Below are positions 1-12,642 of a stretch of DNA of 64,000 nucleotides, piece by piece (position 1 is the first letter of the stretch; every line of letters begins with the position of its first letter). The DNA is from Papiliotrema nemorosa (lineage: Eukaryota > Basidiomycota > Tremellomycetes > Tremellales > Rhynchogastremaceae). The notes below the pieces were generated by a model. It saw nothing but the letters and a program-made list of their open reading frames with translations. It was not told where the DNA came from and searched no databases. Both the position numbers and the translations under genes were made by a program. Location of the stretch: contig JASKOT010000004.1 of assembly GCA_032158125.1 (NCBI GenBank), positions 62,001-126,000 on the forward strand, in the 5' to 3' direction.

Positions 1-1615
1 GTCTTGCTCGAGCGCTAGCCATTGAAGGTGGACGAACCAACATCCTAGTCAATTGCATGGCTCCTCGAGCTGGTACTGCAATGACAGCTACCGTTTGGCC
101 ACAGTGAGTGTTAACTGGGGTCCTCAGCTGATCAGTAGGGACCTGGTCGACGCAATGTCTCCCGACTATGTTGCTCCCGTCGTTGGCTACCTCGCATCCG
201 AGCAGTGCCAAGATTCCGGAACTTTGTACGAGACTTTCGGCGGATACGCCGCTCAAATGCGATGGCAGAGGACTTACGGGTGAGTCCACACTGCGGAAAT
301 ATGGCCAAAGCAATCGCCGACCATTAGCGTATGCTTCCCCAATGACAGGGAACTCAAACCCGAGGCAATCCTTGCCAAGTGGAAAGAGATCACCACCTTC
401 GGTAAGTCGGCCTCCCATGTCAATCGCTTATAGCCTGATGAGCGGGCGACCAACCCTTCTTCGGGAGCAGAGGCCCTCGAGCAGATCATCTCCAACTTTT
501 CCAACGTCTCGGGCTCGGAAGACTCTTCCAGCGGCTCGGACGAGTCTTATGAGGATGCCGAAGACACGGAGGAGATCAAGCAAGCCAAGCGAAATCCTCC
601 AGCGCCGGAAGAGTTTACTTATTCCGAGCGGGACGTCATGTTGTATAATTTGGGTATCGGGGCCAAGGCAGATGAGCTTCAATGGACATATGAAAATGCA
701 GATGGCTTCGAGGTAAGTCAGGAATACATTCAACAATGATACACGCTGACACACAGGCGCTCCCGACATTCGGTGTCATCCCTCAATTTGGGTCATCTTC
801 CGCTATCCCAATGGACTTTGTGCCGAACTTCAACCCTGCCAAGTTGTTGCACGGGGAGCAGTATCTCAAGATCAAAGCACCCATTCCGACTTCGGCGACT
901 TTGGTCAACCACGTTAAGCTGCGTGAGGTTCTCGACAAGGGTAAAGCAGCCGCCGTGACTGTTTTGGTGGATACCAAAGACAAATCGACGGGAGAGAGCA
1001 TCTTTGAAAGTCAAAGTACTGTCTTCTTGCGGGGCAGCGGCGGTTTCGGCGGCAAGAAGAATGGAGCTGGTGAGTATTCCCTCGCATGATAAGAATCAGC
1101 TCAATGAGTAGATCGAGGAAACGCTTCGGCCTTGAACACCCCTCCGAACAGGAAGCCGGATGCTGTCGTGGAGGAAAAGACGACTCTGGAGCAGGCTGCC
1201 ATTTATCGACTTTCTGGTGACTATAACCCGCTTCATATCGATCCTGCCTTTTCCAGCATGGGAGGTTTCCCCAAGCCCAGTGAGCTTTTTGTTGCTTTGA
1301 TGGTAGAATAGCTGACGGGTAGTCCTGCACGGCCTTTGTTTCTTCGGTATCGCTGGTAAACACGTCTTGAAGACTTTTGGTCCTTACGAAGACATCAAGG
1401 TCCGATTTGCCGGATCTGTCATTCCGGGGGAGACACTTGTCACTGAGATGTGGAAAGAAGGCAACAAGGTTATATTCTGTAAGCACACATATTTGTTATC
1501 CCCATCGGCGGTCTGACTGACTCTACCAGCCGCCAAGGTCAAAGAGCGAAATGCAATCGCCTTGAGCAACGCTGCGGTCACGCTCAAGACTGAAGACTCG
1601 AAAGCGAAATTGTAG
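1..1615 (+). CDS. FOX2: Peroxisomal multifunctional beta-oxidation protein (hydratase-dehydrogenase-epimerase), 5' partial
   Basis: The window opens inside this gene, with reading frame starting at base 3. The first residues ([20 protein letters not shown]) are the end of the second short-chain dehydrogenase domain. After a linker rich in Ser, Asp and Glu comes the MaoC-type 2-enoyl-CoA hydratase-2 domain, with its signature DYNPLHIDP and [14 protein letters not shown] split across introns. Introns lie at about 104-143, 281-349, 402-467, 713-756, 1070-1113, 1280-1321 and 1480-1530. The protein ends in Ala-Lys-Leu, a variant of the PTS1 peroxisomal import signal, which fits a matrix enzyme of fatty-acid beta-oxidation (known for the family). 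The N-terminal dehydrogenase domains lie outside the window. It converges on the mannosidase gene with about 190 bp between stop codons. Confidence 0.93.
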
Positions 1616-1804
1616 AAGGTATGAGAGGGGTGGTACTCGGGAGGAGCAGCAGCTTTAGCGATGGTCGTAGTTGGATACAGATGCATGTAGTTGTTTGACT
1701 CGTTGTTGGTTGAGAATACAGATTGGATTTTCACACTCCCTCGATGCAGCCCTTCATCCAGTCAAGGCTGCGGCTGAGGTCGTCTCTTCATCATCGCGTT
1801 CGGC

Positions 1805-4645
1805 TCACCACTGACCGGGCGGTTTGGGTCGATAGTTCGGATCTCCACCGCCTCCGCCCATGCCTCTCCCTCCACCGAATCCACTCCCCTGGATCTGTGG
1901 TCCGCTGTTCCTCTGCAATACTGCTAGACGGAACCACTTCTGCGCATCGGTACCTTGACCTCTGACCCCCAGGTCGATTGTCCCTTTCTTTGGTGGATGC
2001 CACAGTCCCGCGGAACCGGGATGAAGGTGTGGTTGAGCAATGAGCGGATGAGCTTCAGTGTTTAGGACATAGTCGTCCAGAGAGATCAAGTCGGGTTCCG
2101 ACTGAAGGAGATAGTGATATCTACCAATGAGTCTAGATCCAGATTGAGGCATACAGGTAGAAACTCACTTGAAAGTCTCTGCGAAGGCAAAACTCTCCAT
2201 GTTGTCACTGAATCGAATCTTGTCCAATGCTTTGGTGACATCCTCGATGGATGATACACCCGCTGCCGCTTTGGCATTCGTCACCCAAGATACAAACATC
2301 TTCCATCCTTTCTCTTGCCACTTTTTGTCGCCCGTCAGTCGGTACCTGATATCAGCATATTCCCGAAATCAAACAAGCCAAGATGATAAGAGTCCCGACT
2401 CACATGTAAAAGATACTCTCGATGGTCTCCGGTCGGTTTATACCTCTAGGTACCACCTTTTTCGCTCCCGGCGGACTACCTTTCAACCTCCTTTCGTACC
2501 TATCCCCACTAGTGTCCCGCCCACCATCCGCGAGATACACAATCTCCCCATCCACCATCCATCTCAGTACCCCGTCGGCATCTTCATACGTATTGTCCTT
2601 GGAGACTTCTTTCGGATGTTCAATATGTCCATCGGTCGATATACTCTCCCAAGCTATTGCTGCCGGTCCGTCGACTTCGTCAGGGGTGTAGAATTCCACG
2701 ACTTCAGGTTGGAGTCCGGTAGGTGTTCCTGCAGATAACCAATAACAGCTTGAAGTGACTCTTTCAGCGTCATCCATGTCTTCTTCCCTCCCGAGTAGCT
2801 TTGCGCCTAGTCCCAGCATCGCGCCAGCGAAGCATGTTAAATGCTCAAGTTCCGGTATCAGTCGGCCTCCTTCTTTCTTTCCGATAGCCAAGATGGGTAC
2901 TTCAGGGATATAATCGACGTCGACATAGAGGATCTCTTTAGCCTTGTCGATGGATTGTTCGTATATCCTCTTCCACTGTTGGGCAACCGTAGACGCTCCA
3001 AGCAGTTTATACGTCTTGATGAGGTACTCGTAGTAGCTATCCGCTAGTCCTCCAAAAGCGAAAGATCCATGCAGCTCGGTGGTAGGGACGGCGTCGGGGA
3101 AAAACCATAGTGGTATCAGGGGCGATTCGCTCGACCGGGGGATGATGCTTGTTTCCAGGAAGTCCATAGCTCGCTGAACGAGGTCAAAGTATGTTCTGTT
3201 TCCTGTAATCTGAGATAATCGCATGAATTCCAAAGACATGGATCCGGCTTCGGCGATGGAGATTTGACCTAGATTGTATACCGCCGGATTGGCACCTGGA
3301 TCTATACGGCCAGCCGGGATTCCAGAATAGGTATTGAAAGCCTTGGATAGGATATCCGCAAGCTCTGTAGCTCGGTCCAGTAGCAGTGCGTCGCCTGAGA
3401 GGTCGTATACGCCGAGTAACCCACCGAGGTACCGTATACTGGTCTCGAAAACGGGCAGACCGACTCCCCTATCTCGCGCTACAGCCCACGTCTCGGAGGG
3501 CGTCTCATCGTCGTCAGTTGCGGGTGCCTCTGACGCATATCCAGCCGACCAATCTCGTCCGTTGACCCAATTGAAGTTGACTTGATTGACATGTCGACGG
3601 CAGAGGTTGTACTCGTCCGAGAGACCCATGATGAGTAGGGTGTCGAGAGTGTCTATGATGGTTGCTCCCCAATTGTTGAAAGGGTCTGAAGGGGCTCGAC
3701 TGACTGGTCGCACCTCGTCGGCACCTGTTTGATCAGACAGAGGTTCAAGGTGTAAGGATAGACTGCTCAGCTCTAAGAGCAGGGATATCGAGGTACTTGC
3801 GCTGGCGCACGCAACCCCATGTGCGATGAAGAAGTCGACTCACCCCATGCAAAGTCCTTGTACCCCTGCCAGGCATATCCGAATGCCCTCTTGACTGCAT
3901 CCCGTCTGGCCTCTCTCTCCTTGCGCTCCCTCTTTGTCTCTGTGGCCTTTGCAAACCCGTCCCATTGCACCTTTTCCACGACACCTCTCGGGCCATTCCA
4001 GTCTTTCGGTCCTTTCCACATTTTATTAGGGCTCTCATCGCCAATCACCCCTACACCACTGACCTCGGCCGACACATAAGCCCCAGGAGGGGATATTACC
4101 TCTCTCAACCGTGTGTCGGGGAAGGGCTCGTCCCTTGGTGCTCTGAACGATGCCGGTATGTGAAACTCCTCGTACAGCTCTTCCGGCTTCGGTAGTAGGT
4201 TAAGGTCCGGATGAGCAGGGGCGATATAACCTTGTGGACCAGTAGTCGGTGTTGCCGGAACGGGGTCTTTCGGTTTGGGATCTTTCACTGACCCCGAACC
4301 AAATCCCCATCCCCATCCTTCTTCCCCGTCCTTCGGTATATCGTCCTGGTTAGACTCCACGTCCCAAATCCCCGTTTGACCCGGAGGACCTCGACCGCCT
4401 GATCCTCCGCCTAGAGAGACATATGGTCGTGGGAGAGAAGGAGAGTCGGTGAGGTAGAGCAAAATGACCGTGAGTCCAGCGACGGAAAGGACGATTCTGG
4501 TCCGACGACCCGCCAAGAATCGACGGATGGCCGATCGAGTGTTCTTTTTCCGCAAAAACCCACCTGGAGGGGTCGAACCGGACTCGGGGTCTCCTCCATA
4601 TGCGTATGCGATGGATGTCCCCGGTCGAGGGGAAGTCAGAGACAT
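1805..4645 (-). CDS. Class I alpha-1,2-mannosidase (glycoside hydrolase family 47), type II membrane protein
   Basis: Exons 4645-3844, 3724-2404, 2345-2169 and 2120-1805 join in frame to 871 residues. The start was chosen at MSLTSPRPG, because the open frame above it has no membrane or targeting logic. A basic stretch followed by one hydrophobic segment (IVLSVAGLTVILLYL) gives a type II signal anchor. A proline/glycine-rich stem follows. The catalytic domain then shows the family motifs: GYKDFAWG-GADEVRPVSR across the first intron, NNWGATIIDTLDTLLIMGL, ETSIRYLGGLLG, YMYRLTGDKKW across the second intron, and ESFAFAETFKYHYLL..LDDYVLNTEAHPL across the third. GH47 enzymes trim Man9GlcNAc2 N-glycans in the ER or Golgi (known). 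Several paralogues exist in fungi, so ER MNS1-type versus Golgi type is not decided. The C-terminal tail is Gly/Pro-rich. Confidence 0.94.
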
Positions 4646-4954
4646 CTCGGGGCGGACAGGGTGAAGGGAGGATTGAGTGTAAAGGATGGGGTGAGCGGGA
4701 TGAATGGGAGTGAGAGACCTTTGAGCTGCTCCACACGCGTCGACTGCACGCGTTTCGGACTTGTTGAGATGATACCCGACAACAACGTACATGCATAGGA
4801 TGCTACGACTACATTCAATGGAAGATCTGCTCCTTGGTCCAGCGAGCTCCTCGCGGTATTCTGAGTGGATGCTGCAAAATGGAAGGTGAGGCGGTATAAT
4901 ACTCGTGCATCCCAGTGAGCTCTGGCTTCCACCGTCTCAACCAGATCCTCCAAT

Positions 4955-5897
4955 ATGTGGATTATACTACTCCAACTGATCCCTGCTCTCCTAGGTGAGT
5001 GCCTCACAGACTACTCATGTAAGAGCCAGCTCTTAACGATGAGTGACAGAGATACGAGCAAAGACGTTCCAATGGTCATATACCAACCCAAGTCTCAAGA
5101 CTACCGCCGCGCCAGGCGATGTCATTCTCAAAGAAGGTGAGTAGTCATCCCTCAATCCTCAATGATATACGCTGAGCAGGAGGAACACCCTGGGGTGTCA
5201 ATCTCGCTACTGTGCTACAAGCCATCAGCGGACCCGATATAAGCTACTTCAATGAACACCGCCTGAAAGAGCTCAAAGATGATCAAGCGACCATCACGGT
5301 TCAAGATCATAGTGACCCAAGGAACACAGTCGACAAGACTGTCGAATTTGCTGATGTTCCTGGTACTTACTGTAACCCTGAACGAGGAGTGTGAGCGGCA
5401 GTCCACAGGACATGGATGAGGGGAGGAGCTGATTATCGTATAGATGGCCTGGAGTGGTTGTCTCTGCCTTGGGTCAGGCGGGTTGGGACGTCGCTGATCC
5501 TATGAACATCTCCACTGCGCTCTACGTCATCACTGGCATTGAAGTGCTCAACATTTTCAAGTCTGATAATGCATCCATCAACGCCGAGAACTTTTACACA
5601 GAAGTATTCAAGAAGACTCTATGGACGTCAAGATTACCTGTCGTACTGGAGACAGACGCTACCAGGACAAACGGAAGGCTGAAGAAGAACTTTGCGTACT
5701 CGGTCTATGTTCCCCGGGATTCTGAGACGTAAGAGCGACTTGGAAAGATCATCCGTGTCAAAGTTGGCTGACTGGTCAGGCTGACTCTGACGGATGTGGC
5801 TGGAGGTGGTCAGATTAGGATCAACGCGACAGACGTATACGAGAACGCCTTGAATGTCTGGACATTAAAGGAGCCAACCTCTGTAGCTGGTCAGTAA
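4955..5897 (+). CDS. Secreted protein, possibly a calpain-like fold lacking catalytic residues
   Basis: Five exons (4955-4994, 5050-5136, 5180-5390, 5444-5728, 5780-5897) give 246 residues with every junction in frame. The start MWIILLQLIPALL is a short signal peptide split from the mature part by the first intron. I do not recognise the family with certainty. The segments GGTPWGVNLATVL and NFAYSVYVPRDSETLTLTD, with a following INATDVYENALNVWTL, resemble the Cys box and His/Asn region of secreted calpain-like papain-fold proteins. The residue before Trp is Pro rather than Cys, and the His is replaced. There are N-glycosylation sequons (NIS, NAS, NAT). The call of secreted protein is fairly firm; the fold is an inference. 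Confidence 0.75.
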
Positions 5898-6003
5898 TAT
5901 GTAAACTTGTTGTTGTAATGCAATCCATCTGTACAATAGCAAATCCGCCATTGAACTGACAAGAGCATGGTATATACAATCATTTCGTCAAATATCATCA
6001 TCA

Positions 6004-9000
6004 TTATCGAGTGCTCCCGCTGGTTCGGATACTGCTCGCCCCTCCTCCGGTCGGTACAGGCTGTATAGCCACCTCCTGTCTCCAACTATCGATATTCTGC
6101 GTCGCGGCCTGTGGCATCGGTCCTATATCCCCACCCATAGGCATTGGAGACACAAATGGCATCCCGCCTTGTCCTCCTGGCATCCCGTTCCATCCCGCTT
6201 GGTTCATGTTCATGTTCATGCTAGGGGACGGGTATCCCATCCCTCCATACGGCATTTGAGGGTATCCGTAAGGGTACCCATTCATCATTGGCGGCATGGA
6301 CATGTGTCCCATGTGTCCCATTTGAGGTATCGCCATATTACCCATGGACATGGACATGGGCATGGGCATAGCCATTTGCGGCAAGCCGTATTGCGATCCG
6401 GTATGATGAGGCGAAGTCATCGTATTCCTCCATGTTTCTGCGTTCTTGCGTACGACCGCGTCGGCATGTTTGAACCCAAGTGGTAGATCATCTTCAACAT
6501 CTGGGTCCATAGCGGGTCCATTGGCGGTGGAAAGGGGCCGAACAGTCGATCGACGTAACATGAGCGGGACATCGTCTTCATCCCCCTCTGTTGTACTTGC
6601 GCCAAGAGGATCAATGCCGATAGGGACGTTGGTTTCGAGACCGAGAGAGCCTGTACCAAAGCCAGAAGTTGTTGGGAGTCTAATCGAGGTAGGCGGACTG
6701 GTCGGCTTGAGTTGAGAGAGAGGGACGTCTTCTTCGCTGTCGCTTTCTTCAGCTGGAGCGCGGACAGAGGATGTCTTGACTATCCGAGACAGCGGGACAT
6801 CTTCCTCCGAATCACTCTCGACCAGGTCCTCCGCGATCTGACGGGATGTTGGCCGGACAGGCGAATCGTGTCCGCTAGCTCTCTGCTTCCCCTTGTCCGT
6901 TTTCAACGGGGTCTCTTCATCACCCGACCATTCCGCTTTCTCGTCGTCATATTGATCGTCCCGGAGACTACCCTGTATTTCACCGGAAAGATCAAGATCC
7001 ACTCCTTCCTCGACATCCTTCACCTTGTCCGTTATCGGATCGACAATCTGCGGTTTTGGCGCTTTCTCGGGCGAATAGGAGATCTGAGGCGGAAGATCCG
7101 AGACGACGGGAACAGGACTGATATCGACCATCTGATTCGTAGGTTGCTCCTCTAAAGGCGCCGACGTTCGCTTTGACCTTCGTTTATCCTTATCTTTATC
7201 TTTCGACTTCTTCTTTTCCTTCTTCTTCCCTTCCAAAGCATCTTCGGCTTCTTTCCTTGCTCTCGCTCGATCTTCCGCCTCTTGGATCACTTTGAGTTTG
7301 GCCATTTCCTTTTCCCAGATTGTATCCACACCGAAAACGCTACGTGATTTGGTCATCCTGTCGTTGTTTGCGCCTGGGTGTGCACCGTCCAGGGATTTGA
7401 TCGGGCTGATATTCGGATTGAGGGGGTTGAGGTCGATCTCACCCGATGAATCAATCTTGAGCAATGGTTGACGTGTCTTGATTGTGTTTGACCTGGAAAT
7501 ACCTTGTTCCATCGTCGACTGCTCTCCCGTCTCAGCTTGTCGAGCCATCATGGCGGGTCTAGCATCGCCTGTAAATGCCCTAGCATATGAGTTTACCATT
7601 TCCCTTTTGGTACAGGTCTGCAAAGGCTCACCGTTGTTTACTCTTCATAGCCGATTTCCTCGCCTCGAGCTGATCCATCAAACTCTTCCCCTGATATTCA
7701 GCTGTCCCCTCCCGTTGCAGAGCAATGACCCACATAGAGTTTTCCCGGACGTCGATCAATCGGGCCCTCAAGCTCATCTCCTACCCATTCCACCCCCACA
7801 TCGCCATCCTCGGTCGCTCCTCCGACCCAATATTCCTCCTCTTCTCGCTTTCCACCCACCATCAAGCTACTCCTAAACGTCTTTTGACTCAGACTCAATG
7901 GTAGCCCTGGTCTACCTATACTTGTTTGAGCCCGAGGATCCGTCGTGGTCAGGATGGAAGACCTCGCTCCGGCAGGCAAAGGTTTTGCTCCGAGAACATA
8001 CCCATCAGGTACATTTTTCGGGGGCGAAGGGGGCGGAGGGAGGTTGGTCAGTGGTGTAGGCATGATGAGCGTCTTGGGTCGTAGGAGAGATCTCCGATCA
8101 ACAGGTCTCATGGGGCCGTATGTGTTCGGTCGAAGGGGTTTACCGTATTCTGCAGCAGAGGGAATCTCGTCGAAATGGTGCAACTCTCTTCCGGATATCG
8201 GATCAACTTGTTCAAGAGGATGAGAAGGACGTCGACCGCCCGCGAGATACTCTTGGAGGTGCTCTTCTGTAAGCGTCGAGCCGGGTTGTCCAACCGGCAT
8301 GAATTGACTGGGTTGTACACGGGACAGCCGATCTTGCGATGAGATGGAAAGTCGACTAAGCGGTCGAGTGAGATCTATGCTCTTCCTCTGTGCTTCCAGG
8401 ATCTTCGGGTCGAATCGACTACCCACTTCTGCGGGTGGAGGAGGTAAAGCGAACGGGTTGGGAGATGACACTTCCTCTCCTCTCTCATCAAGTTCTTCCC
8501 GCAGTCCAGGCTCGTCGTAGATTGTTTTCCGATCGCCGTGCATCAGACTCATCGACCTCGAACCTCTGCGTCCTGACATACTAGGTCTCCCCCCGTCCAT
8601 GCTCTCCCTTGACATGCCCGTATTCGGCCGAACAGGCTGTCCTCCGTGGAGCATATCATAGCTATTGCTACTCATCGATGACCCCGGTCTATCCAAAATC
8701 TCCATCCTCTGATCTCCAAGGAGGTCCATACTCCCTCTCCTTGCGTCCCCAGTTGGTCTGAACGACATCAAGGTCGAAGCAGGGGACGGGGGTAGGGGGA
8801 CACCTGTAGCTGTGTTGAACCCCGTCGAAGCGTTGCTGGTATTTGACCGAGTGCGAATTCGAGGCGTATCGTCATATATAGATTGTAAACGCTGAGCACG
8901 GGCTATAGCCTCGTTGGCTTCTTCATATGCGTCTCGAGCACTTTCAGTGGGAGTTCGGCTGTCCATAGATCCAGAAGCGACCATACCATCCATAACGTCC

Positions 9001-9565
9001 AGATGAATAGAGTTGATCCGATCTGATAATGGCGAAGAGACAGCCAGAGGTGTATGGCCCAACGTGCTATTCCTCAACGGGGGTAATGAACGGTCAGATG
9101 CCCGAGGTCCAGTCGAAGTGGAATCAGCAGGGCCAGCCATATCGGGTGACACGAGATGTGATGGGAGACCCCATCTGACCAAATCTACATTTTCTGTAGG
9201 CTGTGCGGGTATGAGAGATGGGTCGAATGTCGAGTCGCGTCGACGAGAACGAGGGGGTTGATCATCAGGATGAGAGCCGGGCAGGTATCCTCCTTGACTG
9301 GCCGATGTAGGTTGAGCAGATGTAGGCGCATCGGGATGATGGGGTGTATGGGAGACAGATTGGTGTCCTGGGTGGACTATCGGTATAGCATCAAGAGGTC
9401 TCGGTTGGAAGGGTTTGAACAAGGCAGAATCGCGGTGCGAGACGGGTCGTGAAGTGGGCGGTGCGTCGAGATTGTCGTATTCTGCGGGTGTCAGCCAAAT
9501 TACAAGCCGCGAGAGTTTGGCAGACCTAGGAGGGCAGCTGCTAGCTGCAGTCGTGAGAGGGACAT
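6004..9565 (-). CDS. Large, mostly disordered protein with DVPL acidic repeats; function unknown
   Basis: Four exons join in frame to 1140 residues: 9565-9526 (MSLSRLQLAAALLG..), 9481-7734, 7690-7632 and 7579-6004. The 43-nt intron 7733-7691 is what breaks the frame near 7.7 kb. Splicing it gives a conserved-looking core, GKLY-GKSLMDQLEARKSAMKSKQR-AFTGDARPAMMAR. The N-terminal half is Ser/Pro-rich. The middle has a charged coiled-coil/lysine stretch (KKKEKKKSKDKDKDKRRSKR). It is followed by four acidic repeats of the type SDSEEDVPLS, and the C-terminus is rich in Met, Gly and Pro. No catalytic domain is visible. The compact core is probably the conserved unit of a fungal family that I cannot name. 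It starts about 240 bp left of the stop codon of the MFS gene. Confidence 0.85.
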
Positions 9566-9803
9566 GATAGCGTCAAGGTCGTCAACATCAGAGGTGGAAT
9601 GAGAAGTAGACAGTGTCGTCGACGATGAAACACCACGGCACAAGTGCTCGCTCGTGGCGGTCCATCTTGGCGGGGAAGAGTGACAGTGCCGCTGTTGCTC
9701 CCATTGCAGAGATTCAATTACTTTCAGAGATATCGAGAGATACAGTAGTTGTATTTCACAATCCAAGCTACATGTATGGATGCTCGCAAACCCAGCACCG
9801 GTC

Positions 9804-12160
9804 TCACTCTTCCACACTATCACTGCTCAACCCCGCCGCCCTCTTCTGCGAACCCATGTCCTTCTCTTGGATACCCGTAGCGCAGACAATAGTGAGCACG
9901 CACACTAACCCAGCCATAGCCCAGACAGTCTTTATACTATCAGAGTAGGCTTGAGTGGCAGGTCGAGCCAAATTGGGAGAGAGATGGTCAATCACTGCTT
10001 TGTTGTGCAGAATAGACGAGACCAGCTAGATCACTGTCAGTCACATAATATGGGGCCGGACTGAAACTCACCTGCTCGCGATCTCTCCTATCTGCAAAAA
10101 CCTTGCGCAGGTTCATTGCCAGCGATCCAATCTGGATCGATCCGCCAATCGAAACACCCATAGTTACCCCGAGCGTCCGAACGGTATACAAGAGCGCAGT
10201 GGCTTTGGGCATGCTCCGGCTGTCTACCGCGGAGATCAACGCCACTGAGCGTGAGCAGATTCCTATATGAGGGATACACAACAGCGGGTGGATTGCGACG
10301 ATCGTTAGGGTCGGGTTCGACTTACCTAGTTGTACGCAGAGGAAGATCGAGTATCCAAATGTAGCGGGGAAAAATGACAGGTAGTAAGCCCACCAAGGCC
10401 ATTGCGATGTCCACGCAATGGCGATAAACGAAGCAAACACAGCAGGGACCAGAGAGAATATCCCCAAGAGTCTATACTTTCCACCTCGCCGTATGTGCCT
10501 AAGAAATCAGTCGCCTATATCTTATGCGGCAGTGTGAACTTACTGCCCAGCGATGAGTGAACCCAAAGCAAGACCTAGTCCGCCGCATAGCGAGAGCAAC
10601 ATTCCTGCTTGAGCAGTAGAAGATTTGACAACCACCGAGAAGTATAATGGGCTATCCGTCAGTCTTCAACTCTCGCCAATTGTACTTGGGCAATTCAGGT
10701 GCACTCACATGTGGTACATCTATCATCAGCATGTTTACACCGCCGTAGGAACGACTTACGAAAGCCTGATTCCCGACTGATAGGAAGAAGCCGCTAGACA
10801 AGATTGCCAAGCGATGCTTGCTCTTCAACAAGCCAAGCGGGACCAACGGGTCCTCCACTTTCCTCTCCACCATTACAAACGTCCCGAGGGTAAGGATGCT
10901 GGAGACCAGACAGCCCCATACGATCGGATGCGACCATGGGAGGAGGAAAGAGGTATGGAAAGAGAATCCAAGGATAAGAGTCGTGACTGACGTCAGGAGG
11001 AGGAACGATCCTGTCCAGTCGAGAGAGGCTAGACCGGATAAGAGGGAAGAGTGGGTGGGCGCGATCGGGGCGGGTGGTAGGAATGTGGTGACCACGGTGG
11101 CACAGAAGACGATCACTGGTAGCTGATACGTGAGTCCGAGATCATGCGTTCACGTATGGACATCCAGGGGTACATCCAGGGGCCTGTGGAGAGCGAAACT
11201 CACCTGGACCCAGAACGACCAGTACCATCCAAACGTATCCGATATCCAGCCAGATACAGGTCCACCGGTCATACTACCCGCTCCAAAGATGGTCATCATG
11301 ATTCCTAGTCATCAACAAGCATTCTCTCGGGCCCGCCAATTATCATGCTCACCCTGGTACATTCCACGATCGCGCAGAGGAACCAGGTCCGTGACGATGA
11401 CACTGGAGACAGTCAACAATCCACCCCCGCCAAGCTGAGAGTCAGTGTTACTGTCCTTGCCACTGCTCTAAATGCCAGCCGAAGTCCATTGTCGTGAAGG
11501 ACAAGAGCTTTAGACCCCACTCACCCCTGCAAACGCTCTAGCGGCAATCAACATCCATATATTCGTACTCAGAGCACACCACGCAGCCCCTACTCCAAAG
11601 AAGAAACAAGCTACATCGAGTGCAAAAGCTCTACCCAGAGTATCCATCAGTACCCCATATACGGGTATGACTGTTTATCAGTCAGCATCCAGCGCTGAAT
11701 CAAGAGAGAGAGGCTTACCTGCCGCACTGGATAATGAGAATACACTCCCTAGATACGAAGCCAATTCGGCATGTTCGAATCTGCTACTGATCCCAGGGGC
11801 GAGGGTGGGTATAGCAGTACTTTGTACGGCAAATATGAAATTTCCAGAGAAGAGTCCGATGAGGATGATGATGAATCGTGTGGAGGAGATGGTCTCGCGT
11901 AGAGGTATCACCCGATCTATCGTTTTTGATCCTGTCTTTTTATGTCTCGAGCTCGATACGCCCAAAGAGGGGATAGGTGCCGGAGCAGTAGGGGAAGAGA
12001 GGGGAGAGGAGGGTTTGGTCAACCCCAACGAGGTGGATATCCGTTTGAAAGGGTTTCTCGACGGTCCAGCGCTGTCTTGGGTGTGTTCCGTGGATGGGAG
12101 CAGGGGTGTCCGTTCGGATACCCTGGTAGGTCGTTGAGGGGAGACTATGATTGCCGACAT
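9804..12160 (-). CDS. MFS transporter, DHA2 type (14-TM, drug or vacuolar basic amino acid permease-like)
   Basis: The protein starts at MSAIIVSPQRPTR and has a soluble N-terminus of about 80 residues. The usual membrane segments follow: TRFIIILIGLFSGNFIFAVQST as TM1, then IPVYGVLMDTLGR, LGGGGLLTVSSVIVTDLVPLRDRG (the MFS motif after TM4), GSMTGGPVSGWISD (motif C region), and further pairs up to the last helix AYSDSIKTVWAMAGLVCVLTIV. About ten exons are needed. One is only 11 nt (10719-10709), between QAF and PLYFS. The layout matches the Vba/azole-resistance DHA2 family, which moves basic amino acids into vacuoles or exports drugs (known for the family). The substrate here is not determined. 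The C-terminus ends SSDSVEE. Confidence 0.9.
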
Positions 12161-12642
12161 GTTCCTCGTTCCACTCGAGTTGTCGATGGTCGGTGTGCTT
12201 GATGAGCGACTATCGACCGACGTCTAAAGGAAGTCCGCTGGTGCTGCTATGCTGGATGCACCACACGATCGTCCTTGTGATTTCCTGCCGTGGAATCGGT
12301 CTCCACTACTCAGGGTCCACTACCCGTCACTACTGTCGCCGTCGCTGTCGCTGTGTGCGTCCTCGTCGTCGCCGTCGTCGTCGATGTTGTTATTGATGAC
12401 CAAGAAAGTCGAAGCACATGGGGTGGATCCCCCTTTTTCGGTCATCCCCGATACCCCCTGACTACCTGGCACCCTTGCTCTTCGTCTGAGGCTGCATCAG
12501 CAGCGACAGACAATGCAGGAAGCGAGAGATCAGCTACAGATACAGCAGATGCATATGTATCCTCGATACAATAGACTGATCAAACAATAGATACCTGACA
12601 CCTCCTCCTCCTATATTCTCCTCCTTCCCACACACCGCGACT
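12161..12642. other. Intergenic: MFS promoter and 3' end of the inositol phosphate kinase gene
   Basis: No gene seen. The sequence is CT-rich and holds a GTC/GCC trinucleotide microsatellite (see next entry). Confidence 0.6.
12334..12386. repeat. Imperfect GTC/GCC trinucleotide microsatellite
   Basis: A run of tgtcgccgtcgctgtcgctg type triplets continues as cgtcgtcgccgtcgtcgtcg. It lies about 180-230 bp upstream of the MFS start codon, so length changes could affect that promoter (inference). Confidence 0.7.

Noticed and set aside
168..716. Long plus-strand frame of 182 codons
   Set aside because: It is an out-of-frame shadow of the FOX2 coding sequence; the FOX2 frame carries the family motifs.
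7691..7733. Apparent frameshift splitting the 6004-9565 gene in two
   Set aside because: A 43-nt GT..AG intron with a CTGA branch word restores frame and a conserved-looking block, so it is one gene.
9500..9823. Separate 107-codon minus-strand gene
   Set aside because: Its end (MSLSRLQLAAALLG) is the first exon of the 6004-9565 gene; the upstream part is promoter.
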